Assembly (NCBI GenBank): GCA_016715825.1
Contig: JADJXO010000008.1
Span: 23,534 to 87,533 of the forward strand
Length of the DNA: 64,000 nucleotides
Direction of reading: 5' to 3'
Origin: Nitrospira sp.
GTDB taxonomy: Bacteria > Nitrospirota > Nitrospiria > Nitrospirales > Nitrospiraceae
The translations under genes were made by a program, and so were the position numbers. Each line of letters begins with the position of its first letter. The stretch's first letter is position 1. The notes below the pieces were generated by a model. It did no database searches. It was not told the DNA's origin and was given only the letters and a program-made list of their open reading frames with translations. Of this stretch, positions 9,486 through 16,943 are shown piece by piece.

Positions 9486-9561
9486 AAGCCGAGTATAAAC
9501 GAAACACGCTACCGTGTCTGCCCGAACGCTCCAGGCATCACACCTCCTGGAACAGTGCGGA

Positions 9562-10311
9562 TCAGTGGAACACAGGGCCGGAGCCTGTCCCACCACAGCA
9601 TTTCTTAAACTTCTTCCCGCTCCCGCAAGGACAAGGATCGTTGCGCCCGATTTTCGTGTGGTTCGAGGGCGCCAGATCGAGATCGCCCGCTTCGAGCCGC
9701 GCTTGATAGATGGCACGCCCTAGATGGGCATACTCGCGCATCGCCTCGGGGAAGATTTCAATCACCGTTTGGGCAAACTGCTCTAGACTCCCCTTCCCCT
9801 TTGTTTCCTGATGGTAGGCCTTGGCAAGTTTCAGCGACGTAAAGAAACTAAGCGTCATCAGCAACGCCCCGAAGTCCTCATCGAATTCATCAGGCGTGTA
9901 CTCGTTCCATACCTCCGCTAGATAGTCATACCCCATCCCAAATCCTTGTGCCCACTGACTCAGGGGCGCATCGTCACTCAGGTTATCCAGCGGCCATGGT
10001 CTGATCTCGCACCCTGGTGGAAGCGACACACTTCCCCCTGTTCGTTCACAGATGCACTCGTTGTAGAGTGCCATCATGGCCTGAAGTACCTGCTCCGCTT
10101 CGTCCTTGGTCTCGTACTGAGCCTCCTGGTCGTTGAAGACGAGTGGAATCCATTCCGAGGGTGGAATCAACTCCGGCCCATTCCCCAGGCTGAACAAGAA
10201 CCCAGCCAATTGAGGATAGGTCAACGTGTCTTTAGGACGTTTCGGTGACGACAAGAAATGCGTCAAGAGCGTTGCCTGTGAGCCTGTAAATAATGGAACC
10301 GTATCCCTCAT
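9562..10311 (-). CDS. UPF0149/YecA-like protein with C-terminal SEC-C zinc motif
   Basis: 249 residues from the ATG at 10311 (GGTGG upstream); a GTG at 10338 is an alternative. The N-terminal ~190 residues match the UPF0149 (YgfB/YecA) pattern: LTYPQLAGFLFSLGNGP, WAQGFGMGY. The C-terminus is GRNDPCPCGSGKKFKKCC, the metal-binding SEC-C motif with CxCx(8)CC ligands, also found at the SecA tail. The family may bind the SecB/ribosome interface or act as an adaptor; its role here is not known. A 24-residue zinc tail on a UPF0149 body is the YecA arrangement. Confidence 0.85.
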   Translation of the reverse strand: MRDTVPLFTGSQATLLTHFLSSPKRPKDTLTYPQLAGFLFSLGNGPELIPPSEWIPLVFNDQEAQYETKDEAEQVLQAMMALYNECICERTGGSVSLPPGCEIRPWPLDNLSDDAPLSQWAQGFGMGYDYLAEVWNEYTPDEFDEDFGALLMTLSFFTSLKLAKAYHQETKGKGSLEQFAQTVIEIFPEAMREYAHLGRAIYQARLEAGDLDLAPSNHTKIGRNDPCPCGSGKKFKKCCGGTGSGPVFH

Positions 10312-10402
10312 GCTCGACCACCATTGTAAGGAATGCACGGTCTGTCCATATATAGCCCCCTTAGCGGGGTCCCCGGCTTGATTAGATGAAGACCTCGCGC
10401 GA

Positions 10403-10969
10403 TTATCCCGCCACTCTCATCAGCGTATTCTCATCCGTATGATGAAACAGATCCGACCGGCCCGGCATCTGAAGGTGTGTGTCCTCTCGGTAGTGAAATC
10501 GTTTCTTGTCGAGAATCGTCACCGTCAATTCGTAGCGCACCGTCTTAAATTCCTTCACGAGGAAGCGATTCGAGCAAATTCCATAGGTCTCAGACCCTGT
10601 CTCCGCTAAGAGGGAAAAGGTCGTGGCATCCGGCTCAGCCGTGCCCCCGGCAATCAGTGCTACCCCGCGCGGTACGATAAAGCAGCGCAGCACCTGTCGC
10701 TCGCCTGCATCCCATAGCCAATAACCGACCTCTTCATGAAAGGGCTCAGCTTCCCCGATTCGTCGCACCACCGTCGCATAACGCAAGCCATACAACACCT
10801 GTTCATGATTACGCACCTGTCCGATCGGTTCAAACGTGATCCGCTCGCGAAACTTGTTCTCTTCCGTTCCCCGATCATCCGACGGAGCCACATCCGTTCC
10901 CTTGTCGCCTTCCCACACACCAGCCAGCGTAGCCAGCGGGCCAAGCTGTGCCACCAAATCTGAATCCAT
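10403..10969 (-). CDS. Nitrobindin-like FABP-family beta-barrel protein
   Basis: 188 residues with GAGGAGG upstream of the ATG. The opening LGPLATLAGVWEGDKGTD, then RERITFEPIGQV and PFHEEVGYW, is the pattern of the bacterial nitrobindin / THAP4-type heme barrel family. The C-terminal FHHTDENTLMRV has the place of the terminal helix/strand where the heme-ligating His lies in nitrobindins. If heme is bound, peroxynitrite or NO chemistry is the family expectation. No signal peptide. Divergent from the Tim44-domain gene. Confidence 0.7.
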   Translation of the reverse strand: MDSDLVAQLGPLATLAGVWEGDKGTDVAPSDDRGTEENKFRERITFEPIGQVRNHEQVLYGLRYATVVRRIGEAEPFHEEVGYWLWDAGERQVLRCFIVPRGVALIAGGTAEPDATTFSLLAETGSETYGICSNRFLVKEFKTVRYELTVTILDKKRFHYREDTHLQMPGRSDLFHHTDENTLMRVAG

Positions 10970-11108
10970 GAAGCCTCCTCACACAGATGAGAACAATTGA
11001 TACGATGCACACGACCTGTTCGTGAATAACCAGGCTGATCACATCGCACGTGATTGTAGGAGATTCCTATCGTGCGGTGCAAACCAAACCGACAGAAATT
11101 CGAAACGG

Positions 11109-11125
11109 TGAAAACCGGTTTCACG
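11109..11125. promoter_or_regulatory. Inverted repeat in the divergent intergenic region
   Basis: GTGAAAACCGGTTTCAC, with 6-base arms GTGAAA/TTTCAC around a short core, lies about 110 bases before the Tim44-domain gene and 140 bases from the nitrobindin-like gene. It could be an operator shared by the two divergent genes; nothing else supports this. Confidence 0.25.
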
Positions 11126-11232
11126 CCTTTGTCTTCCCGGAATAGGTGACGAATCTCAGGTTTTCTCGATCAAAAACTGCTACTATGCACCTGTACGTAT
11201 CAGGGCGTTATCTTGTTGTGAAAGGAACACTC

Positions 11233-12252
11233 ATGGTGAAACGTTCACACCTCATTTCAGTCTGTCTCATCGCCTCGCTGATCGGAGCACCGACGCTATC
11301 ATTTGCCAAAGCTCGTGGAGGGGGTGGCGGATTTTCCCGCGGCTCACAAAGCGGAGGTTATGGAAGCATGGGCAGCCGTGGTTCCCGCACCTATCAAAAC
11401 AACGGCGCCAAGCCCATCGAACAATCCACCACTGCCAAACCATCGACAGCGCCACCGCCGACAGCGGCCAACCGTCCGATGGGCCAACCTGCTCCAGCCA
11501 CGTCGCCGTCATGGTGGCAACGCAACCCCTTGCTCGCGGGAATCGCCGGTGGTCTGGCCGGGACATGGATCGGCCATATGCTCTTCGGTGCGACAGAGAG
11601 CACGGCGAAGACGACCGACACAGAGTCGGGCTCGGGAACAGCATCTCCTTCGGAAAACTCCTTTGGACTCATCCTCCTCCTCATGGCCATCGGAGCCGGC
11701 GCACTGTATTTCTTCAGAAGATCCAAGCAGACACCAGCACCGGTCTTCACAGGACTGTCGCGCGGCACCACCGCAAGAGGGAGCCTCCTGGACGTTTCAG
11801 CCAATCAGACAACGGATGAGCAAGACACGAAGGCCTACACCGTGACGACGGAAGATAAAGCCACCTTCCAACAGCTGCTGACCGACATTCAATCCGCCTG
11901 GAGTGCACAGGATGTCGCGGCTTTGCGACGATGTGTGACACCAGAAATACTAAGTTATTTCAGTACCGCCTTGGCCGAGAACCATAGCCGAGGCGTAGAG
12001 AATCATGTGGAAGCGGTGGAGTTGCTCAAGGGAGACGTGCGTGAAGCCTGGTCCGAGGGCGAGATGGACTATGCAACCGTGGACCTCCGCTGGAACGCTT
12101 GTGATTACACCATCTCCACGACCATCCCACGTGGACAAGCGGACTCTCTCATTGAAGGCAGTGACGAAACACCGTCAGAATCCTGTGAAGTTTGGACCTT
12201 CATGCGCGTGCGAGACGGACAGTGGCTGCTCTCGGCCATTCAACAACAATAA
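11233..12252 (+). CDS. Membrane protein with Tim44-like domain
   Basis: 339 residues from the ATG at 11233 (AAAGGA upstream). A signal peptide (LISVCLIASLIGAPTLSFA) is followed by a Gly/Ser- and Pro-rich linker, a Gly-rich hydrophobic stretch (LLAGIAGGLAGTWIGHMLFG), a second membrane helix (FGLILLLMAIGAGALYFF) and a C-terminal ~130-residue Tim44-like domain (FQQLLTDIQSAWSAQDV to the end, finishing QWLLSAIQQQ). This is the usual layout of bacterial Tim44-domain proteins. The function in bacteria is unknown. It ends 11 bases before a strong hairpin. Confidence 0.8.
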   Translation: MVKRSHLISVCLIASLIGAPTLSFAKARGGGGGFSRGSQSGGYGSMGSRGSRTYQNNGAKPIEQSTTAKPSTAPPPTAANRPMGQPAPATSPSWWQRNPLLAGIAGGLAGTWIGHMLFGATESTAKTTDTESGSGTASPSENSFGLILLLMAIGAGALYFFRRSKQTPAPVFTGLSRGTTARGSLLDVSANQTTDEQDTKAYTVTTEDKATFQQLLTDIQSAWSAQDVAALRRCVTPEILSYFSTALAENHSRGVENHVEAVELLKGDVREAWSEGEMDYATVDLRWNACDYTISTTIPRGQADSLIEGSDETPSESCEVWTFMRVRDGQWLLSAIQQQ

Positions 12253-12263
12253 TCCTCAGGGAA

Positions 12264-12290
12264 GGCGGCTGACTCGGTGAGTCAGCCGCC
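12264..12290 (+). terminator. Perfect 12-bp hairpin after the Tim44-domain gene
   Basis: GGCGGCTGACTC at 12264-12275 pairs exactly with 12279-12290 across a 3-base loop, right after the stop at 12252. A T-tract is lacking, as in other hairpins in this window. Confidence 0.65.
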
Positions 12291-12429
12291 GATCCGACTC
12301 CATGTAAGGCTGAATGCACACCGTTCTCGGCAAATCCCAACCCGCTGCCCACCATGTCGAAACACAGCCTACTGGACGATGGCGAGAATCTCGCAGGTGA
12401 CGACCCATCCTGAACAGAAGGGGCCCACG

Positions 12430-13152
12430 ATGATGTCACCACTCGACATGATTGGGATGAGCACGCCGATATCGCGAAGTGATACGCCACCGTGGAACCA
12501 GAGGACGGAGTATCTCCTTCGCCGCACCTGCATTGGAATCCTGTGGTTGGTGACGCTCTCCTTCCTGGCTCAGACGGTAGACGCTGCAGGCGGAAGCCAA
12601 GCGAAGTTCAAACGTAGCTCGACACAGTACATCGCCGCGTTGGGTGAGCCAGGCGCGACCTCCGGGAACGGCGCGCAATGGTGGGGTTTATGGCCGCGAG
12701 ACCCAGGTCCTCGAGGCGTGAAGTTGAACCACTATCAATCGTTGAAAGATGCCGGTGGCGTCGCCCCGTCACGCTGGCAATTCGACGAGACAACCTGGTG
12801 GCTGGAGGAACACGGCTTAATCATGGAGCAACCGACTATTCCACTCCCTCCCGGAAAATACCTGGTCACAGGCGCCCGCAAGGTGACGTCCGTGCTGACG
12901 ATTCATCCCGCCGACAGCCATGGCGACCAGCGCTGGGAGCTTGATCAAGACGCAACGCTCCATGACGTGACACACCTGGCCTGCCGTTCCGCGCGCTATA
13001 CACCAGCGAGGGCTGGCGGTTCATGCTCGCCGGCCAACGCAAAGCAGACAGCATTTCCCGTTGCCCCAGGAGACACGATGCCTCCCGTTGAGGGCTGCAC
13101 GAAGCAAGACTATGCCGTGCTCATCGTGATCGGTATAGGCGTGGGAAACTGA
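12430..13152 (+). CDS. Secreted protein of a locally duplicated family, unknown function
   Basis: 240 residues from the ATG at 12430 (AAGGGG upstream). A hydrophobic segment (CIGILWLVTLSFLAQTVDA, residues ~32-50) is the signal. The mature part is Trp- and Gly-rich (GAQWWGLWPRDPGPRG) and ends in a module with three cysteines (CRSARYTP, SCSPANAKQTAFPV, GCTKQDYA) followed by VLIVIGIGVGN. Degraded copies of this last module lie at 13711 and 14762. I do not know the family; it looks like a small exported protein related to no assigned enzyme. Confidence 0.65.
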   Translation: MMSPLDMIGMSTPISRSDTPPWNQRTEYLLRRTCIGILWLVTLSFLAQTVDAAGGSQAKFKRSSTQYIAALGEPGATSGNGAQWWGLWPRDPGPRGVKLNHYQSLKDAGGVAPSRWQFDETTWWLEEHGLIMEQPTIPLPPGKYLVTGARKVTSVLTIHPADSHGDQRWELDQDATLHDVTHLACRSARYTPARAGGSCSPANAKQTAFPVAPGDTMPPVEGCTKQDYAVLIVIGIGVGN

Positions 13153-13492
13153 GCCTCAGTGGCGCACCGACAGTGCACGCAGCCGGCTTACCGGAAACCT
13201 CCCAGTGCATCTCCTCCCACTCAGTGAAGAGTCGGGAACAGCATAGATAGAGCTATTCGCATCAGACGTGATGCATGGCCGACGAGAAAAGATTCCCGCT
13301 CCTATTCTCTACGCACAGCCTGACAAGACATTGACGGATTGATCCCACTTGAACCGTCAATAACTTAACAATACTTAGCTAAGTTTAAATACATATCTAC
13401 GAAATCCTTGGAATACCGACATCTGCACATTTGGCGCAGTTCTTGCTCCACCTTGGTGGTAGCTGTGACCGTAACCACCTTAGGAGGGAGCT
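13153..13492. other. Non-coding spacer with inverted repeats
   Basis: 340 bases without a supported open frame. It contains TTGACGG (13331-13337) facing CCGTCAA (13354-13360), a perfect 12-base palindrome ACTTAGCTAAGT at 13373-13384, and an AT-rich stretch just after. These lie 110-160 bases before the zinc-ribbon gene at 13493 and may be its promoter/operator region. Confidence 0.35.
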
Positions 13493-13666
13493 ATGGACTG
13501 TCCGAAATGTAAAGGGATGATGATGTTAGAGCGGTTCTCGGATTTCTTTCTCGTGTTCTATGCCTGGAAATGCATCAACTGCGGGGCGATCATCGACCGC
13601 ACTATTTCCAGCAATCGACGAAAGAGTCTGGCAGCCCGCGAGTCCCAGACCGTTGCTGCGCAGTAA
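13493..13666 (+). CDS. 57-residue zinc-ribbon protein
   Basis: A short gene preceded by an excellent ribosome site (TTAGGAGGGAG). The product starts MDCPKCKGMM and has a second CINCGAII knuckle at residues 27-30, giving a CxxC-x(20)-CxxC zinc ribbon, followed by a basic tail (RTISSNRRKS). This architecture is common in small uncharacterised regulators or RNA/DNA-binding proteins. It lies in the accessory patch before the ParDE module. Function unknown. Confidence 0.75.
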   Translation: MDCPKCKGMMMLERFSDFFLVFYAWKCINCGAIIDRTISSNRRKSLAARESQTVAAQ

Positions 13667-13710
13667 GAAACCGAGGCAACGAGGACGGACACTTTGCATT
13701 CTCGGATTGC

Positions 13711-13815
13711 TCATGGAGCAACCGTCCGTCCCACGTGTTAGACCCCGGCGACGGTGGGTACGCCATGCTCACCGTCCAACGCAAAGCAGGCGGCGTTGCC
13801 CGATGCGCCAGCGTG
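13711..13815 (+). pseudogene. Decayed fragment related to the secreted protein gene at 12430
   Basis: CATGGAGCAACCG near 13712 matches 12822 onward, and about 30 bases later the sequence jumps to a match with 13005-13065 (sharing CAACGCAAAGCAG). The ~160 bases between these parts in the intact gene are missing, so this is an internally deleted copy. It has no continuous reading frame related to the parent and is not expressed as the same protein. Confidence 0.5.
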
Positions 13816-13988
13816 TCGGTGTCGATAAAAGACTCTCTCCTCGCTGAGAGGTAGAAGCTGAAAGTCGGAAACGGCGCGGCCAAAGAGTAATTGAAATAAA
13901 GTGACCTGAGGCTATCAACACAAGACTCCCATTTACTTCACGCTTAAGCGTCGGATGTTTCGTTCAAGCAAGAACTTCCCCTACCCTG

Positions 13989-14309
13989 CTAAGCTTTGGT
14001 TCCCAATACGCTCCACCAGTCTCGTGCCGCATGCAGCACGCGCACAATGGTGACACCATCCGAGTGTGGGATATAGAAAATCAGATTGCTCTCGAAATTG
14101 TTGATGCGCCACTTGCGCATGGTGGCAAGATCAGGATGGCGCAGCGTCAGCGGCGCGCCGATCATCAGTTGACAGGCCAGATCGTTGAAACTCGCTTCGG
14201 CACTGGCCAGGAACCGCTCTGCCGTGTCCAGCCCTGCCTCTTCTACGAAATACACAAATTGCTCGACCAGCTCGCGCCTGGCCGCCGCGTGCTGGTAGAC
14301 CGTCAGCAT
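13989..14309 (-). CDS. parE: ParE/RelE-family toxin
   Basis: 106 residues from the ATG at 14309, which overlaps the antitoxin stop by one base (TGATG). MLTVYQHAAARRELVEQFVYF, RKWRINNFESNLIFYIPHSDGVTIVRVLHAARDW are the strand-helix pattern of ParE-type toxins, with the conserved C-terminal V-x-R-V-L-H-A-x-R-D. ParE poisons gyrase; RelE-like members cut mRNA, and the exact target cannot be read here. It looks intact. The longer frame to 14369 overlaps the antitoxin and is not the start. Confidence 0.8.
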   Translation of the reverse strand: MLTVYQHAAARRELVEQFVYFVEEAGLDTAERFLASAEASFNDLACQLMIGAPLTLRHPDLATMRKWRINNFESNLIFYIPHSDGVTIVRVLHAARDWWSVLGTKA

Positions 14310-14569
14310 CAGCGCGGCTTCTTTCGGGCAGCCACCTTTGCCAAAGCCTCGGCGCGAAACTCTTTCCAATCTGCCGCCGTCAATGCTGCTTTTGAGGTCT
14401 TCAATCCCTCTAGCAATTTTGCTTCCAGCTCGTCCTCGGCTTTGCGCTTTTCATCGGCCCGGATGAGTTCCCGCACATATTCGCTCGCGCTGCTATACCG
14501 GCCTTGGGCGATCTGCCCATCGACAAATTGCTTCAAGGGATCAGGCAGCGAAATGTTCATGCTCTGCAT
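14309..14569 (-). CDS. parD: ParD-like antitoxin
   Basis: 86 residues with AAGGAGG seven bases before the ATG. MNISLPDPLKQFVDGQIAQ and YSSASEYVRELIR are the strand-helix-helix of a ParD ribbon-helix-helix protein; the charged C-terminal helix (EDELEAKLLEG) would cover the toxin. It is the first gene of the pair, and its own operator lies just upstream. Confidence 0.85.
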   Translation of the reverse strand: MQSMNISLPDPLKQFVDGQIAQGRYSSASEYVRELIRADEKRKAEDELEAKLLEGLKTSKAALTAADWKEFRAEALAKVAARKKPR

Positions 14570-14603
14570 CGGGTGCCTCCTTCAGTCATGTACCTTTTCG
14601 ACT

Positions 14604-14649
14604 ATGCCACAGATGGCGAGAAATGGCAATAAATGGCATTAGATGCCAT
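14604..14649 (-). promoter_or_regulatory. Phased operator repeats upstream of parD
   Basis: ATGGC occurs at 14613, 14623 and 14633, exactly 10 bases apart, flanked by inverted copies ATGCC at 14604 and 14643. One-helical-turn spacing of 5-base half sites is how ribbon-helix-helix dimers tile DNA, so this is probably the ParD autoregulatory operator. It ends 35 bases before the parD start. Confidence 0.55.
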
Positions 14650-14761
14650 GGTGAAATGTGGCTAAGCCCCTGCATCCAGATAGCCGATTATTGGCTTTCA
14701 TCAATTTGAGTGTGAGTTCAAGATTGAGGAGCAACACTGGCGGCCAGAGAGAAGACTCATG

Positions 14762-14991
14762 ACGACAGACGCTGAGAGCTCGATCAAGGTGCAACACCCT
14801 TCGCCGTGACCTACCTGACCTGCCTTTCTGCACGCTATGCACCGGCAACGGTGGGTGGCTCCTACTCGCCAACTCACGCAAAGCAGGCAGCGTTGCCCGT
14901 TGCGCCTGGAGCCACAATGCTTCCGGTCGAGGGCTGCACGAAGCAGGACTATGCGCTGCTCATCGTGATCGGTGTAGGCATGGACAACTGA
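14762..14991 (+). pseudogene. Truncated copy of the secreted protein family with an in-frame stop
   Basis: In frame it reads DDRR-stop-ELDQGATPFAV, then YLTCLSARYAPATVGGSYSP and VEGCTKQDYALLIVIGVG, matching residues ~163-240 of the gene at 12430. The Trp codon of the parent (QRWELDQ) is TGA here at 14773-14775. The N-terminal two thirds, including the signal peptide, are absent. It has no ribosome site of its own that I can defend. Confidence 0.65.
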
Positions 14992-15198
14992 ACCGCGGTC
15001 GCGTACTGACGGTTTGCGTAGTAACCTTTAAAAATACTCCAAGTACCGTTTTTGTTTCTTTCTCTGTAGCTATGGCGCGATAGCGACAAAAGGCACTCTG
15101 TATTTTTTCTGTTTTTATTGGCAGGTCAGGAATGCATATGTTTCGATGAGCACAAAGTCAGATCTCGGATTTCGCGTTGAGCTTGGAGAAATGGACGA

Positions 15199-15579
15199 AT
15201 GCATTTCTTACGGAAGCTCATAAGATTAGCAAAGGCACGAGAAAATCTTCTTAGGCGGATCGGGTGGGCGTACATCATATATCACTCAACTCTTGCCTGT
15301 GCATTCCTTGCCACTATGCCGAGCGGCATACCCAAGCAAGGAGTAGAACTTCTTGAACTTGCTTTCATCTTTCTCATATACCCGGCACTCATTCCTGCCG
15401 TCTTCGTCTGTGGTGGTTTACACGCTCGCAACTGCGATAGCACATTGCTTGGAATTATGGTGCAAGCGACGTTCTATCTTGCTGGTGTTGCATGGTACTT
15501 TGTCGGTGGGTGGACCTTTTATTCATTTGTCATTCGAATCATTCGTCGCAGTGATAGAGGTAAGGATGATCAAATGTAG
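15199..15579 (+). CDS. Membrane protein, unknown function
   Basis: 126 residues with three hydrophobic segments (around WAYIIYHSTLACAFLA, LAFIFLIYPALIPAVFVCGG and MVQATFYLAGVAWYFVGG) and a basic start (LRKLIRLAKARENLLRR). It follows a weak GGAG site. The local base composition is more AT-rich than the surroundings, and it sits at the end of an accessory patch, so it may be acquired. No family recognised. Confidence 0.55.
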   Translation: MHFLRKLIRLAKARENLLRRIGWAYIIYHSTLACAFLATMPSGIPKQGVELLELAFIFLIYPALIPAVFVCGGLHARNCDSTLLGIMVQATFYLAGVAWYFVGGWTFYSFVIRIIRRSDRGKDDQM

Positions 15580-15605
15580 AATTCCCCAAGCGTCTCCCGA
15601 GCGGT

Positions 15606-16781
15606 TCAAAACACCTGCACGATAAAACACTTCAAATACCGCGTCTCCGGCATGCTGGCCAGGATGGGATGGTCGGCGCTTTGGCCACGTTGTTCAATGA
15701 GCCGGATATCTCGCTTGGCGTCGCGTGCCGCGAGGCGGATGCTCTTCCAGAGATCTGCCTCGGAGACGGGATGGGAGCAGGAGCTGGTGACGAGAAATCC
15801 TTCCGGCTTCAGCAACTTCAAGCCCAGTAGATTTACATCCTTATACCCCGTCAACGCACCAGCCAAGGCCTGTTGACTCCGGGCAAAGGCTGGAGGATCG
15901 AGGATCACCAGGTCATAGCGTCGCCCCTCCTTCACCAGCTTGCGCATCTCTTCAAACGCATCGGCTTGGCGATAAGTACAGCGATCCTCCACCTTGTTCA
16001 TCCTAGCCTGCGTCTTGGCCATGGCCAGTGTGTCTAGACTGACATCAAGGCCCTCCACTGATACGGCTCCGGCGAGCGCGGCATGAATGCCGAACGCGCC
16101 GGTATGGCAGAAGACTTCCAACACGTCCGCTCCTGCCGCGAGCTTGGCCGCCGCCAACCGATTTTCCCGTTGATCGCAAAACCAGCCGGTCTTCTGTCCC
16201 TTCTCCACATCGACGAGAAACTTCGCGAAACCTTCCTGAATCTCCACTTGTGTCGGGCCGCTGCCACAGAGAAACCTCCGTTCGAGCGGCAGACCTTCAA
16301 GTTGCCGGCTCTTGGCCTCGTTCCGTAGATAGACCCTGGTCAGATTCAATTCTTTCATCAGCACGTCCGCGATGAGTTCCTTCCGGCTATCCATGCCGAA
16401 GGAGAGGCACTGCATGACCAGCAGCTGATCGTAGCGATCCACGATCAACCCCGGCAGTCGATCGCCCTCGGCATAGATCAGCCGATAGGCATTGGATTGC
16501 GCAACCACGCGCTGCCGTAAGCGGATCGCCTGCTGGATTCTGCCCCGCCAGAACGTCTCATCAATGGGCTCATCCTCAAACGTCAGGAGACGAACGCGGA
16601 TTTTCGAAGCAGGGTTGTAGAGGCCACGTCCGTAAAATTGTCCAGTAGGGGTCAGGACATCGACCAAGTCTCCAGCGGTTGCCTGACCGACAAGCGGCCC
16701 AACATGATTGGCAAAGAGCCAGAGAGGCCGCCCCTCCGGGACGCGGAGTGAAGTGAGGCGGACGTGGGCCATGGACGTCAT
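15606..16781 (-). CDS. Class I SAM-dependent rRNA methyltransferase, RlmI-like
   Basis: 391 residues; GGGAG seven bases upstream supports the ATG at 16781 over one at 16796. An N-terminal PUA domain (VRLTSLRVPEGRPLWLFANHVG) is followed by an RlmI-type EEHEE linker (YRLIYAEGDRLPGLIVDRYDQLLVMQ), then a Rossmann SAM fold with ADVLEVFCHTGAFGIHAA and the catalytic LVILDPPAFARS loop and an SSCSHPVS loop. The family methylates C5 of a 23S rRNA cytosine. It is divergent from the 2-oxoacid decarboxylase gene. Confidence 0.85.
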   Translation of the reverse strand: MTSMAHVRLTSLRVPEGRPLWLFANHVGPLVGQATAGDLVDVLTPTGQFYGRGLYNPASKIRVRLLTFEDEPIDETFWRGRIQQAIRLRQRVVAQSNAYRLIYAEGDRLPGLIVDRYDQLLVMQCLSFGMDSRKELIADVLMKELNLTRVYLRNEAKSRQLEGLPLERRFLCGSGPTQVEIQEGFAKFLVDVEKGQKTGWFCDQRENRLAAAKLAAGADVLEVFCHTGAFGIHAALAGAVSVEGLDVSLDTLAMAKTQARMNKVEDRCTYRQADAFEEMRKLVKEGRRYDLVILDPPAFARSQQALAGALTGYKDVNLLGLKLLKPEGFLVTSSCSHPVSEADLWKSIRLAARDAKRDIRLIEQRGQSADHPILASMPETRYLKCFIVQVF

Positions 16782-16943
16782 AATCTGTTCTCCCATACCA
16801 TGATGTTACGAACTCTATTACGTGAATGGTCACGGACCGGCTGCTATCAATTCGAACGTCACACGCTCATTGCTTGACGAACCCCGGCCAGTATGTTTTC
16901 CTGAGGATGACACATTTCACATTCTGCATGAGGATAAAGAAGA

